Notes: generated from the letters alone by a model not told the origin. DNA of 64,000 bases from Exiguobacterium indicum HHS 31 (GCF_001939065.1 NZ_MPSZ01000001.1:992001-1056000), one strand, 5' to 3'; shown: positions 26,202 through 35,382, counted from the stretch's first letter. A program made the numbers and translations.

Positions 26202-26220
26202 AATACAATCGTTCAACACA

Positions 26221-26254
26221 AAAGACCGGAGCGCGATGCGTTCCGGTCTTTTTT
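26221..26254. terminator. Terminator between dynA and the LysR gene
   Basis: AAAGACCGGA pairs with TCCGGTCTTT, with an inner CGC/GCG pair, followed by T6. The two genes are convergent. Confidence 0.88.
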
Positions 26255-26256
26255 CT

Positions 26257-27165
26257 TCATCGCGCAGGCGTTGGCCAATACGACTGAAAATAGTGGACGA
26301 TGTATTGGTGGACGTGCCGGACAACAGGACGTAATTCCGTCCCGACGAGTCGGTTCAACGAGACATCCCATAACATCGGTGGGTCGAACGGGATGATTTT
26401 AATGTCATCCGCATGATGAAACCGTAGTATCGGCTCCGGTAGGATTGAGATGACGTCAAGTTCTTGGACCATCCCGATCAACAAGTCCCATGCCCCTGAC
26501 ATGAAGAAGATATTCGGCTCTTGCTGCACTTTACGAAACTCCGATAGTATTTGATGATGTAACATGAATCGATCGTTCAAGATGACAAGTGGTTCATTTC
26601 CGATATCACGATACGACAACGCTTCTTTGGCTTGAAACGGGTGATTCGGACGCACGGCGACGACGACCTCATCTTCGATCAATCGAAAACGTTCGATACC
26701 ATAGGATTCGCCCGGTTCAATCAAAATGGCCAAGTCGAGTTCTTCAAGTAACAGTCGACGCTTGAGTTCAAACGCCCCCTCTTCGATGATTTCGAGTTCG
26801 ATGCCTGGATGTTCCGCCATGAACTTCGGAATCAACTGCGAAAATAAAACAGGGAGGATGACGGGTGGGATGCCGAGACGGACTTTTCCTCGGACGACGT
26901 TCGAACGTTCACGCAGATGACCCATCAATGCTTGATGACGTGTCAGAACGATCTTCGCATCCTCATACAATTGACGTCCTGTTTCCGATAATCCTGTCAA
27001 CCGTCCGTGCTTTCGAATGAACAGTTCTACTTGCTCCAGCTGTTCGAAGTCGCGGATCATCTGACTAAGCGCCGGTTGCGAGATTGACAAGTGCTTCGAA
27101 GCACGCGTTAAATTATAGCCTTGCTCGACGATCGTCGTAAAAAAGAGCAATTGTCGAATATCCAC
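26257..27165 (-). CDS. LysR-family transcriptional regulator
   Basis: 302 aa. An N-terminal winged helix (ITT-turn at YNLTRASKHLSISQPALSQM) is followed by a periplasmic-binding-like effector domain starting near GKVRLGIPPVI. The effector pocket resembles the CitR/CcpC/YwbI group by its LILNDRFMLHHQI region, but the ligand is not identifiable. It starts 12 bp after corA on the same strand and may be co-transcribed with it. No divergent target gene adjoins, which is unusual for the family. Confidence 0.88.
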   Translation of the reverse strand: MDIRQLLFFTTIVEQGYNLTRASKHLSISQPALSQMIRDFEQLEQVELFIRKHGRLTGLSETGRQLYEDAKIVLTRHQALMGHLRERSNVVRGKVRLGIPPVILPVLFSQLIPKFMAEHPGIELEIIEEGAFELKRRLLLEELDLAILIEPGESYGIERFRLIEDEVVVAVRPNHPFQAKEALSYRDIGNEPLVILNDRFMLHHQILSEFRKVQQEPNIFFMSGAWDLLIGMVQELDVISILPEPILRFHHADDIKIIPFDPPMLWDVSLNRLVGTELRPVVRHVHQYIVHYFQSYWPTPAR

Positions 27166-27177
27166 TTACATCCCCCC

Positions 27178-28128
27178 TTATTCATCAAACCAGCGATTTT
27201 TTTTGAAGAACAGAATCATTCCTAAAGCGAGGAGTCCCATTGCCCCTAACGTTACGAAATAACCATACTGGGTCGTCAGTTCTGGCATGTGTTCGAAGTT
27301 CATACCATATATACCTGCGATGAACGTCAACGGCATGAAAATCGTCGTGAAGATCGTTAATGTCTTCATGATACTATTCATCCGGTACGAGTTGAGAGAG
27401 ATGAAATTATCCCGAAACTCAGATGTCATCAATCGATTGTATTCGATCATTTCCGATAACTTCAGTAAGTGATCGTACAAATCGCGAAAGAATGCCTGTT
27501 TCTTTGGATGAATCGATAACCGCTTCGATTCGACGACACGATACAGTAAGTCCCGCATCGGCATGACCGTCCGCGAGATTCGAAGTAACCGCGCGCGTAG
27601 TTCGAAAATCTCCTCCATCAACCGACGATCATTGCCACGCGTTCGGTAGCGTTCCTCAAGCGCAAACAATTCATCTTCCGTTGCATGAACGATCGGAAAA
27701 TACCCGTCGACGATCTTATCCATGATTTTATGTACGAGGTCGACTGTTTCTTGTTTGTCGAGGCGTTGGCTACACTGTTCAAACACGATATCAATTTCTG
27801 GTGAAGATTGCTCATGGTAGCTAACGAGATGCCGATCACTTGCGAACAAATTGATTTCACGACTCGTCAACGTTCCTTCATCGAGCGCATGAAGGACAAA
27901 AAAGCTATGTTCTGTATAATATTCAAGCTTTGGGCGTTGCAAGTAATGAAAACAATCTTCAATCGCCAGTGGATGAAAATCAAAGACCTCAATCAATTTT
28001 TGCTTCTCTGCGTCTGTCGGTTGATCGAAATCAACGAAATAACGTGTGATGCCTGACTCCTGTATCCGACTTACATCATCGGTCAAAATGATTGTGTCAT
28101 TCGCATCGATCAGTATACAACGAATCAA
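27178..28128 (-). CDS. corA: CorA-type magnesium/cobalt channel
   Basis: 316 aa, starting at TTG with GGGGGAG upstream. A long cytosolic alpha/beta funnel domain precedes two C-terminal membrane helices. The selectivity signature YGMNF ends the first helix, and MPEL follows in the periplasmic loop. The C-terminus ends KKNRWFDE, as is usual. It forms a homopentameric Mg2+ (and Co2+) import channel. Upstream lies a 300-bp region with terminator-like hairpins, the nearest of which ends about 50 bp before the start codon, so attenuation is possible. Confidence 0.92.
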   Translation of the reverse strand: MIRCILIDANDTIILTDDVSRIQESGITRYFVDFDQPTDAEKQKLIEVFDFHPLAIEDCFHYLQRPKLEYYTEHSFFVLHALDEGTLTSREINLFASDRHLVSYHEQSSPEIDIVFEQCSQRLDKQETVDLVHKIMDKIVDGYFPIVHATEDELFALEERYRTRGNDRRLMEEIFELRARLLRISRTVMPMRDLLYRVVESKRLSIHPKKQAFFRDLYDHLLKLSEMIEYNRLMTSEFRDNFISLNSYRMNSIMKTLTIFTTIFMPLTFIAGIYGMNFEHMPELTTQYGYFVTLGAMGLLALGMILFFKKNRWFDE

Positions 28129-28180
28129 CTTTTTCTCCCCCTTTTCCTATGTAAGCGTACTATATTTTTTCGTATGCAAC

Positions 28181-28212
28181 AAAAAAAGGATTTCCTCGAA
28201 GAGAAATCCTTT
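28181..28212 (-). terminator. Terminator-like hairpin just upstream of corA
   Basis: AAAGGATTTC pairs with GAAATCCTTT over an 8-base loop, with a run of seven A on the plus strand giving U7 on the minus strand. It lies inside the corA leader rather than after a gene, so it could act as a regulated attenuator. Confidence 0.8.
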
Positions 28213-28335
28213 CAGATTGTAGACAAATGAACTGACTCAAAAAATGACACACCTTTTCACGCCCTTTCCTCAGGCGAGACACAAGCCAGAGCGAAGCGGC
28301 GCGATGCTTGTCCCAGGAAAACGATGCGAGTCGAA

Positions 28336-28373
28336 CAAAAAAAGCGCAATCCTTCTCGTTAGAGAACAATTGC
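28336..28373 (-). terminator. Terminator after the 28.4-kb membrane protein gene
   Basis: On the minus strand, GCAAT and TTCTC arms pair with GAGAA and ATTGC and are followed by T-rich sequence. Confidence 0.78.
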
Positions 28374-28428
28374 ACTTGTCTTCAGTCTCAAAAGATTTCC
28401 CCAAAGAGAAATCCGTTTCAAATAGCAA

Positions 28429-28977
28429 TCAACCATGTTCAATATAAAATCCGCTCCAATAAACCTGACGATACGTAAACTCTTTTCCACTCTTCGTCGT
28501 CACAAGCATTTCATCTTCTGCCATGACGGCAATTTTAATGGGTACTTCACCGTGATCCGTCAAATAATTGAGGATCTCAAGATGCCGATTCAACCAAAGA
28601 CGACGGCGGAACCAACGAAAACGACTGAATGCCGCACTGAAGTGGAGTAAAGCGAGCGCAAGGATAATTAAAGCAAACGGAAGTGGAATGTCGAACAACG
28701 CAATCAAATATACATCTGCGATCAGCAAGGATAACGATAGACCCATTTCCGTCATCTCCATGAAAGATGCTTTATAGGTCGCGAAGTAGGTCATCACACG
28801 AAATAGGAAGATGACCGTGAGGTACGGTACGAAGTACATTTGAAACACATGGTCCGTGCCGCTGTTGACGAACATGAGCAGTGGCAGGAAGAATAGCAAT
28901 TTCCAGATTAGGATGGCGGAATAAAATAAAGTATGATCCGTGTAGCGTCTGCGTACGATGGCTTGACTCATATTCAT
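28429..28977 (-). CDS. Multi-pass membrane protein, unknown
   Basis: 182 aa from the ATG after AAGGAGGGG (the frame has an earlier, unsupported ATG). Four hydrophobic helices are seen at about residues 18-36, 48-64, 78-95 and 100-118, followed by a cytosolic tail with a beta-rich segment (VPIKIAVMAEDEMLVTT). No family is recognised. It precedes corA in the same direction, but a strong terminator separates them. Confidence 0.65.
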   Translation of the reverse strand: MNMSQAIVRRRYTDHTLFYSAILIWKLLFFLPLLMFVNSGTDHVFQMYFVPYLTVIFLFRVMTYFATYKASFMEMTEMGLSLSLLIADVYLIALFDIPLPFALIILALALLHFSAAFSRFRWFRRRLWLNRHLEILNYLTDHGEVPIKIAVMAEDEMLVTTKSGKEFTYRQVYWSGFYIEHG

Positions 28978-29261
28978 TGCCTTCCCCTCCTTCATGATGG
29001 ACCGTTTCAAAGTCGATGATGACAGGACATGATGCCTATAAGGGTATGTTTCCGAATTCAGCTGTTTCTAATCGTCTAATTCACAGTTTTTAGAAACTGT
29101 ATATTTAGTATACGTCATGACGCACCAAATGGTTCACTTTCCCCATCATTTCCCATCATTCGATGTGCTACAGATTGGAAACCCGCTCTTGCTAGTCGTC
29201 CGGATCTTCTACTGCTACAATATAAGATATTCCAATTGAACAGAATCGAGTTGAATCTTTC

Positions 29262-30380
29262 ATGTACACCCATATCATCATCGGCGCCGGCATTCTCGGT
29301 GCCTCGACTGCCTATCATTTATCGAAGGCTGGTGAACGCGTCTTACTCGTCGATCGGAAGGAACCCGGTCGAGCCTCTCATGCGGCAGCCGGCATTATCT
29401 GTCCATGGATGACACAGCGACGAAATAAGGCATGGTACCAATTAGCGAATAACGGGGCTCATTTTTACAAGACATTGATTCCTGAACTGGAAGCACTCGG
29501 TGAGATCAGTACGGGTTATCAGCAAGTTGGCACGATCGCCTTACATGAAACATCAAAAATCGAAAAGATGGAGACGATTGCGCAAAACCGTTTTCCGGAA
29601 GCTCCTGCCATCGAACGTATCGAACGACTGGACCAAGATCGTGTCAAAACGCTCTTTCCACTCGTCGAACAGATCGAGGATGCCTTATTCGTTTCCGGTG
29701 GTGCACGCGTTGACGGACGTGCCTTGTGTGCTGCACTGATTCGTGGTGCTGTCGAACACGGTGCGACCGTCCTAGAAGGAGATGCTTCTCTTGTCGTAGA
29801 CAAGGGAGTCGTCACTGGTATAACCACGGAAAATGAACAGTACTTGGCAGAACAGTTCATTTTAACGGCGGGTGTCTGGTTAAATGACCTACTCCGTCCA
29901 CTTGAGCTTAAAATCGATTTGCATCCGGAGAAGGGACAGATCCTGCAACTCGATTTGACGGACTCTACATCAACGACATGGCCCGTCGTCATGGGACAAC
30001 GTGGATTATATCTCGTCTCCATCCACGAAGGGAAATTGATCGTCGGTTCAACACACGAAAAACAGACCGATTATGATTTGAAACCGACCGTCAAAGGGAT
30101 GCATGCCTTATTGAATCGTGCTTTACCTGTCTTACCGCGTCTCGAAGAAACGACGATTGATGAACTGCGTATCGGCTTGCGCCCGTATACGAAAAACTCC
30201 CTGCCGGTGATTGGACCGCTTCAAAATCATCCGAACGTGTTCCTAGCGAACGGACTTGGTGCATCCGGTTTGACGATCGGACCGTATCTCGGTAGCCAAT
30301 TAGCGAAGCTTGCACGTCATCAAACTCCTGATATCGAATGGACGACTTATGAGCCGACCTACGTCTCTCTCGACTCCTAA
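29262..30380 (+). CDS. FAD-dependent amine/D-amino-acid oxidase family protein
   Basis: 372 aa. The dinucleotide site IIIGAGILGASTAYHLSKAG is at residues 5-24, followed by the acidic VLLVDRKE strand end. The DAO-family RASHAAAGIICPW and the C-terminal FAD loop ANGLGASGLTIGPYLG are present. Homologues include glycine oxidase (ThiO) and DadA, which oxidise glycine, sarcosine or D-amino acids. No thi genes are nearby, so a thiamine role is not supported. It precedes the csaA-like gene closely and may be co-transcribed. Confidence 0.88.
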   Translation: MYTHIIIGAGILGASTAYHLSKAGERVLLVDRKEPGRASHAAAGIICPWMTQRRNKAWYQLANNGAHFYKTLIPELEALGEISTGYQQVGTIALHETSKIEKMETIAQNRFPEAPAIERIERLDQDRVKTLFPLVEQIEDALFVSGGARVDGRALCAALIRGAVEHGATVLEGDASLVVDKGVVTGITTENEQYLAEQFILTAGVWLNDLLRPLELKIDLHPEKGQILQLDLTDSTSTTWPVVMGQRGLYLVSIHEGKLIVGSTHEKQTDYDLKPTVKGMHALLNRALPVLPRLEETTIDELRIGLRPYTKNSLPVIGPLQNHPNVFLANGLGASGLTIGPYLGSQLAKLARHQTPDIEWTTYEPTYVSLDS

Positions 30381-30416
30381 CCCACTCTATACTTCACTTT
30401 GAAAGGAAGTACACCA

Positions 30417-30746
30417 TTGTCCATGAAACCAATCGTTCCTCTTGAATTATTCGATGCTTTAGATATACGTGTTGGTACAATCCAGTCGATTTCAAATCGC
30501 ACAGACTGCTCGATTCAGCTTGAACTACAATTCGACGGCTTTACGCGTTCTTTTTCACTCGCTTGGGAATCGCTGCGACCCGATGTCCATGAGTTGCTTG
30601 GAAAACAAGCGATTGCCGTGTTGAATGTACCTGGTCGTACGCCTGAAGAGTCGGGGCGGTTGCTTGAGATCGGACGTTCGGAACAATGGATGCCGATCCT
30701 CGTCGTACCGGAACATCCGATTCCAGAAGGCGCTCGGATCGAATAA
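30417..30746 (+). CDS. csaA: CsaA-like tRNA-binding OB-fold protein
   Basis: About 109 aa. LFDALDIRVGTIQSISN is the start of the CsaA/YgjH/EMAP-II-type tRNA-binding OB fold, and AIAVLNVPGRTPEESGR fits the second half. In B. subtilis CsaA is a secretion-linked chaperone. I placed the start at TTG 30417, because AAAGGA is 9 bp upstream; ATG 30423 is possible. It lacks the second terminal motif of some members, so a general tRNA/nucleic-acid binder is an alternative. Confidence 0.78.
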   Translation: MSMKPIVPLELFDALDIRVGTIQSISNRTDCSIQLELQFDGFTRSFSLAWESLRPDVHELLGKQAIAVLNVPGRTPEESGRLLEIGRSEQWMPILVVPEHPIPEGARIE

Positions 30747-30762
30747 ACGCTTTCACCCACAA

Positions 30763-30815
30763 AAATACTCCCCTTCATCGCTTCTACACAGAAGCTTACA
30801 AGCGGGAGTATTTTT
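30763..30815. terminator. Composite terminator between csaA-like gene and egtD
   Basis: Outer arms AAATACTCCC / GGGAGTATTT with an inner GCTTC/GAAGC hairpin; a T-run on both sides suits the convergent pair. Confidence 0.85.
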
Positions 30816-30828
30816 AGTTTTTTCGCCG

Positions 30829-31788
30829 TTACATTTTTTCTAAATAATGCACACTGAATCGTTCATCGTCATCGATCCAACAATTGACTGAATGAAAACC
30901 ACTTTGACGGGCAAGTGTCTCAAACTCTTCTTTACTGTATTTATAGGAGTTTTCCGTATGAATCGTTTCGCCTTTTTTAAACGGAACCGTTACATCTCCG
31001 ACTTGCACGAGTTGATCGAGTTGACTCCGAAGATGCATTTCGATTCGTCCTTTTTCTTCATTATAAAAAGCATGATGTTCAAATCGTGTCACATCAAACG
31101 TTCCCTCGAGCATCTGATTCAAATGCGTCAACATGTTCAAATTGAATGCTGCTGTGACGCCGGCTGCATCATTATAAGCCCGTTCAAGCACATCAACAGA
31201 CTTTTTCAGATCAACACCGATCAAGAATCCATCTCCTGTTTCAAGAATTCGTGAGGAATGACGTAAGAAGCGCATCGCTTCCTCCGGTTCAAAGTTACCA
31301 ATCGTCGAACCCGGGAAAAAGATGACTCGTTTTTGAGACTCCTCGACCGGTAAAGAAATCGATTGTGAGTAATCCCCACAAACCGCTTTAATATGCAACG
31401 CAGGATACCGTTCCGACAATTGGCGTGCAGATTCCATCAGGAAGTCTTTTGAGATATCAATGGGCATATACGTGTCTAGATGCGTAAATGTCTCCAGTAA
31501 CATCTGGATTTTACGACTGCTGCCACTTCCATATTCAATCAGTGTATGCACATCGCCGATACTTCGTGCGATCTCCGCTCGATGCTGCTCTAAGATGGCG
31601 AGTTCTGTCCGTGTCGGATAATATTCCGGTTGTTGCGTAATCTGTTCGAACAACTGGGATCCGATATGATCATAAAAATATTTTGCCGGTAAGACCTTTT
31701 GTTCTCGCATCAGACCTTCGATGACTTCTAAACGCATGTTTTGTTGCGGCGTATATAAATCGTACCCAATGACTGTCTCTCGCATCAC
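30829..31788 (-). CDS. egtD: L-histidine N-alpha-methyltransferase EgtD
   Basis: 319 aa. It trimethylates histidine to hercynine using three S-adenosylmethionine. Family hallmarks are PAKYFYDHIGSQLFEQIT near residues 34-51, the SAM motif LIEYGSGSSRKIQMLL and a conserved MPIDISKDFL region. A C-terminal block ends with DERFSVHYLEK. It follows egtB with a 4-bp overlap. Size and order match described EgtD proteins. Product with EgtB: ergothioneine, a sulfur-containing antioxidant. The cluster has no egtA, egtC or egtE nearby. Confidence 0.93.
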   Translation of the reverse strand: MMRETVIGYDLYTPQQNMRLEVIEGLMREQKVLPAKYFYDHIGSQLFEQITQQPEYYPTRTELAILEQHRAEIARSIGDVHTLIEYGSGSSRKIQMLLETFTHLDTYMPIDISKDFLMESARQLSERYPALHIKAVCGDYSQSISLPVEESQKRVIFFPGSTIGNFEPEEAMRFLRHSSRILETGDGFLIGVDLKKSVDVLERAYNDAAGVTAAFNLNMLTHLNQMLEGTFDVTRFEHHAFYNEEKGRIEMHLRSQLDQLVQVGDVTVPFKKGETIHTENSYKYSKEEFETLARQSGFHSVNCWIDDDERFSVHYLEKM

Positions 31789-33074
31789 ATGTCACCTGCC
31801 AATCGGAAGCCGCCAAATAACCAACGTTTATCAGGCGGGAAGAAGTTACGGTATGTCTCGCGAATGTGATCGTCAGGCGTCACGCACGCTCCTCCACGCA
31901 GTACCATTTGATTACACATGAACTTCGCGTTGTATTCCCCGAGTGCTCCTTCGAGCGGTTTACTGCCTGGATATGAACTATAAGCGCTCGACGTCCACTC
32001 CCAGACGTTTCCGAACATGCTCGCAAGCGTCGTCTCTGACTCTTCGACGGCGACTGGATGGAAGGTGCCGCTTCCCATCATATTGCGCTTCGTGACAGAA
32101 TCGACTTGACGAGAAGCCCATTCCCATTCCGCTTCTGTCGGCAACCGTTTCCCTATAAAGCGACTATAAGCGTCCGCCTCATAAAAACTGACATGACAGA
32201 CCGGTTCATCAAGACGAAGCGGTTCGACACCGTTCATCGTAAAGATCGTCCACTCTCCCGCGTCATCCTTCATCCAATATAACGGGGCTTTCCAGCCTTC
32301 TTTTTGCACTGTCGCAAAGCCGTCGGATAACCAATACTCTGATTTTTCATAACCCCCTGCTTCAATGAACGCTAAATACTCTCCATTCGTGACAGGACGC
32401 GTCGCTAGTTCAAACGGATGCAACCACGTTTTATGACGCGGACTCTCATTGTCGAACGCAAAACCGTCTCCTGTATGACCGATCTCGACGAGTCCTTCCT
32501 CGAATTGGATGAACGATGTTTCCTTAACTGCATTTTCAGACACATCTGTTGCCAACGACTTTGATTGATAAGCAGGTAACAACGGATTCGTGAAAAAGTT
32601 ATACTTCACGTCCATCAAGATCAATTCCTGGTGTTGTTGTTCGTGTTGTAGCCCCATCTCGACTAACGTTTCGATTTTCCGTTGGTCTTCTGGAGTCCGT
32701 TCTTCCTTCAAGAACTCGACCATTTGTCCATCGACATATGCCCGATAAGCAATGATGTCCTCGACGGTCGGACGTGACAACATCCCTCGTTGTTGACGAG
32801 GCTGGTAAGGACCAATCGAGTTGTAGTAAGAATTGAACAGATAATTGTACTTCGGATGGAAAACGCGATAGCCTTCACTATATTCCTGTAGTATCATCCG
32901 TTCAAAAAACCAAGTCGTATGGGCGATGTGCCATTTCGGCGGACTCACGTCCGAACTCGCTTGAATGATGAAGTCTTCTGCTTCGAGCGGTTCAATTAAG
33001 GCAATTGTTTGGTTACGAACAGTGGCAAATTTTTCGATTAAGTACGATGTTGTTTCAAATAGCATGTCAATCAC
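31785..33074 (-). CDS. egtB: Ergothioneine synthase-type sulfoxide synthase EgtB
   Basis: 429 aa, with the two-domain EgtB layout. A DinB-like N-terminal domain carries the iron ligands (WHIAHTTWFF and LQHEQQHQELILM, giving His plus the HxxxHxE pattern). A formylglycine-generating-enzyme-like C-terminal domain includes ITVGHTGD-type and ETYRNFFPPDKRWLFGGFRL segments. The non-heme iron enzyme joins hercynine to cysteine or gamma-glutamylcysteine as a sulfoxide. The last 4 bp overlap egtD. Without egtA and egtC nearby, direct use of cysteine is plausible, as in some non-actinobacterial EgtB (inference). Confidence 0.93.
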   Translation of the reverse strand: MIDMLFETTSYLIEKFATVRNQTIALIEPLEAEDFIIQASSDVSPPKWHIAHTTWFFERMILQEYSEGYRVFHPKYNYLFNSYYNSIGPYQPRQQRGMLSRPTVEDIIAYRAYVDGQMVEFLKEERTPEDQRKIETLVEMGLQHEQQHQELILMDVKYNFFTNPLLPAYQSKSLATDVSENAVKETSFIQFEEGLVEIGHTGDGFAFDNESPRHKTWLHPFELATRPVTNGEYLAFIEAGGYEKSEYWLSDGFATVQKEGWKAPLYWMKDDAGEWTIFTMNGVEPLRLDEPVCHVSFYEADAYSRFIGKRLPTEAEWEWASRQVDSVTKRNMMGSGTFHPVAVEESETTLASMFGNVWEWTSSAYSSYPGSKPLEGALGEYNAKFMCNQMVLRGGACVTPDDHIRETYRNFFPPDKRWLFGGFRLAGDM

Positions 33075-33146
33075 TCCTATCCAAAATATTCCGAATCTTT
33101 TGGTCCATTTGATGTATACCCCTCCTATGGAAGAGTTATGCTAAAG

Positions 33147-33178
33147 AACTAAAAAAAGTCCGCTCCGTTAAGAGCGAA
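33147..33178 (-). terminator. Terminator of guaC
   Basis: On the minus strand, AGTTCGCTC pairs with GAGCGGACT, followed by T7. It separates guaC from egtBD. Confidence 0.82.
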
Positions 33179-33187
33179 CTAATCACT

Positions 33188-34171
33188 TTAATATACTTTA
33201 TCGCCGTTGAAGATCGAGTTCTTGACAACGACATAGTCGACTGTCCGAATCGCCTGCAATTTGTTCCCGCCAGCATACGAAATTGCCGATTGCAAATCTT
33301 GCTCCATCTCGATCAACGTATCCGTCAGACTTCCTTTATGCTCGACGAACATCTTCTTTCCTTCAACGTTCTTGCGTTCCCCTTTTTGGAACTCAGAAGC
33401 AGAACCGAAGTATTCTTTGACAAGCACCCCGTCCACTTCATGTGTCTCACCAGGCGATTCTTCATGCCCCGCGAAGAGTGAACCAATCATGACCATCGAA
33501 GCACCGAACCGGACCGACTTCGCGATATCGCCATGCGTCCGAATACCACCATCCGCGATAATCGGTTTACTTGCTGCTTTTGCACACCAACGAAGTGCCG
33601 CGAGTTGCCAACCGCCTGTACCGAATCCTGTCTTAATCTTCGTAATACATACTTTACCAGGTCCGATCCCGACTTTTGTTGCGTCGGCTCCCGCATTCTC
33701 AAGTTCGCGCACCGCTTCTGGCGTACCAACGTTACCAGCGATGACGAAACTTGCTGGCAGATGCGACTTGATGTGGCGAATCATCTGAATGACGGCTTCC
33801 GAATGACCGTGTGCGATATCAATCGTGATGTATTCCGGAGTTAGGCCCTCTGCCGCAAGTTGTTCGATCAGCTGATATTCTTCTTCCTTGACACCGACGC
33901 TAATTGAAGCGAACAGTTGACGTTCTTGCATCATTCGTACGAACGCCAAACGACGAGCCGGTTCGAATCGATGCATGATATAGAAATAATCGCCTTCCGC
34001 TAAGAATAGAGCAATCGATTCATCAATGATTGTTTGCATGTTTGCCGGTACGACCGGAAGCTTAAAACGACGACCACCGAACTCGACAGACGTATCACAT
34101 TCCGAACGACTACCAACGATTGATTTTGCTGGAATTAATTGAATATCTTCATAATCGAATACTACATCCAT
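33188..34171 (-). CDS. guaC: GMP reductase
   Basis: 327 aa. The TIM-barrel of the IMP dehydrogenase/GMP reductase family lacks the CBS insertion. The catalytic Cys loop is [20 protein letters not shown], followed by the phosphate site [16 protein letters not shown]. These, together with the length, fit the Firmicutes GMP reductase, which returns GMP to IMP with NADPH. The start is set at the Met before DVVFDYED, preceded by AGAGG; three earlier codons are unsupported. A consensus SigA promoter lies upstream. Confidence 0.94.
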   Translation of the reverse strand: MDVVFDYEDIQLIPAKSIVGSRSECDTSVEFGGRRFKLPVVPANMQTIIDESIALFLAEGDYFYIMHRFEPARRLAFVRMMQERQLFASISVGVKEEEYQLIEQLAAEGLTPEYITIDIAHGHSEAVIQMIRHIKSHLPASFVIAGNVGTPEAVRELENAGADATKVGIGPGKVCITKIKTGFGTGGWQLAALRWCAKAASKPIIADGGIRTHGDIAKSVRFGASMVMIGSLFAGHEESPGETHEVDGVLVKEYFGSASEFQKGERKNVEGKKMFVEHKGSLTDTLIEMEQDLQSAISYAGGNKLQAIRTVDYVVVKNSIFNGDKVY

Positions 34172-34234
34172 GAATAACACCTCTAATTACGAATATTTTT
34201 TAATATATTGGCGATGATCATTCGCCCCTTGACT

Positions 34235-34263
34235 ACTATAACGAACTGTCCTCATGGTGTCAA
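34235..34263 (-). promoter_or_regulatory. SigA promoter of guaC
   Basis: On the minus strand, TTGACA and TATAGT are separated by 17 bp, a near-perfect vegetative promoter. The transcript start is expected about 60 bp before the guaC start codon, with a GGCGA/TCGCC hairpin in the leader. Confidence 0.85.
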
Positions 34264-34331
34264 AGAAATTTTCGCGTTTTTAAGGTTTTTCAAGAACTTT
34301 ATTCCGTTATCAGCAATTTAATGTTCGGTTT

Positions 34332-34838
34332 TTACCGATTTTGTTGTTGTAAATCTGTCAACCAGTGCTCTTCCCAGTCAAAATAGCTCGTTGCTTCGGA
34401 TGCTTCAAACACATGATCAGGATAAGGCAGTGCCAAAGGAGGACGATCCTGTTTTGGGAAATATGCTAATTGTTTGGATTCCCCATCAATCGCTTCGAGC
34501 GTTCCGCCGACTACCTTACACTCGAATACTGTCGCTACATATTCAACTTCGTTTCCGTCTGGGTACGTCAAACGAAACGCCTCTCCACCGAAGGTCGCAA
34601 TCAGACGAATCGGTCGGACAAATAGACCCGTTTCTTCATAGACTTCGCGAATGACTGCTTGCGCAGGAGATTCTCCCAGTTCGATTGTTCCAGCAGGCAA
34701 ACTCCAAAACGGACCTCCTGGATCCTGAAAGAGGATGTGACCTGCTTCGTTTCGAATGATCGCTGCGACGCATGGTGTAAAAAGACGCTGCGTTCCGACA
34801 AGTTGGCGCAGATTGGCATAGTAATCAGAGATTGGCAT
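34332..34838 (-). CDS. NUDIX hydrolase
   Basis: 168 aa. The Nudix box GTIELGESPAQAVIREVYEE ends in TGL at about residues 49-71. The preceding PCVAAIIRNEAGHILFQDPG is typical of ADP-ribose or nucleotide-sugar pyrophosphatases. Substrate not assignable. It overlaps the acetyltransferase gene upstream by 14 bp, so the two are translated from one message. A weak hairpin ACCGA/TCGGT sits at its 3' end. Confidence 0.88.
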   Translation of the reverse strand: MPISDYYANLRQLVGTQRLFTPCVAAIIRNEAGHILFQDPGGPFWSLPAGTIELGESPAQAVIREVYEETGLFVRPIRLIATFGGEAFRLTYPDGNEVEYVATVFECKVVGGTLEAIDGESKQLAYFPKQDRPPLALPYPDHVFEASEATSYFDWEEHWLTDLQQQNR

Positions 34839-35382
34839 GACGTGACTCCTTCCGGTCTTCTTTTAATAGAGCAAACAAAATAAAGTCTTCCCAGGCATCG
34901 TTGATGAAGAGGTTTTGTTTCGCGATTCCTTCTTTACGAAATCCGACTTTTTCAAGGACACGGATCGAGCCGATATTCTCTGGCATGACTTCAGCTCGGA
35001 TCCGGTGGAACTGGTGGACATCAAATAAATGATCCACGAACAATCCGACCGCTTGTGCCATATATCCTCGTCCTGAAAAGGCGGAATCCAACTGGTAGCC
35101 AATCATGCACGTCTCCGCTGGTCCACGTTGAACGAACATCGCCGAAACATCCCCAATCAACTGGTCCGTCTCGGATAAAAAAACACCATACGCATAATAA
35201 GCATCTTGACGCATCAACTCTAGATGACGATGAATCCGTTCTCGTTGCCCTTCTATCGTGTATTGTTCAGGTGACGGCTTGATAGGCATCCAGTATTCAA
35301 AGTGATCACGGTTTCGCAAATTCACATCAAGGATCGCCGCTGCATCTTCCAAGATGTACGGACGAATGTATACAGGAAACAT
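34825..35382 (-). CDS. GNAT acetyltransferase, RimJ/RimL-like
   Basis: 185 aa from the Met before FPVYIRPYILED, with GGAGGAG upstream; the longer frame is not supported. The acetyl-CoA-binding segment is DSAFSGRGYMAQAVGLFVD (RxxGxG-like), with the later RAEVMPENIGSIRVLEKVGF conserved in the RimJ/RimL/SpeG-type N-acetyltransferases. Likely target: an N-terminal amine or small amine; identity unknown. Its 3' end overlaps the NUDIX gene. Confidence 0.87.
   Translation of the reverse strand: MFPVYIRPYILEDAAAILDVNLRNRDHFEYWMPIKPSPEQYTIEGQRERIHRHLELMRQDAYYAYGVFLSETDQLIGDVSAMFVQRGPAETCMIGYQLDSAFSGRGYMAQAVGLFVDHLFDVHQFHRIRAEVMPENIGSIRVLEKVGFRKEGIAKQNLFINDAWEDFILFALLKEDRKESRHANL

Larger units (their letters stand above)
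28129..28428 (-). promoter_or_regulatory. Non-coding corA leader with multiple hairpins
   Basis: On the minus strand this gap holds, in order, a hairpin with GGATTTC/GGAAATC arms at about 28398-28424, a strong terminator (28336-28373), a long imperfect hairpin with arms AGGAAA/TTTCCT and GCTTGT/ACAAGC (about 28264-28321), and a second terminator (28181-28212). The two GGATTTCTCTT-type hairpins resemble each other. No reading frame with a ribosome site spans them. No known riboswitch consensus was matched. Confidence 0.5.

Noticed and set aside
28264-28321. Possible M-box magnesium riboswitch
   Set aside because: A GATGCTTGTCC stretch recalls the M-box, but it lies on the strand opposite to corA and the other conserved blocks are absent.
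28160-28375. 71-aa minus-strand reading frame in the corA leader
   Set aside because: It spans two strong intrinsic terminators and has no ribosome binding site, so it is unlikely to be translated.
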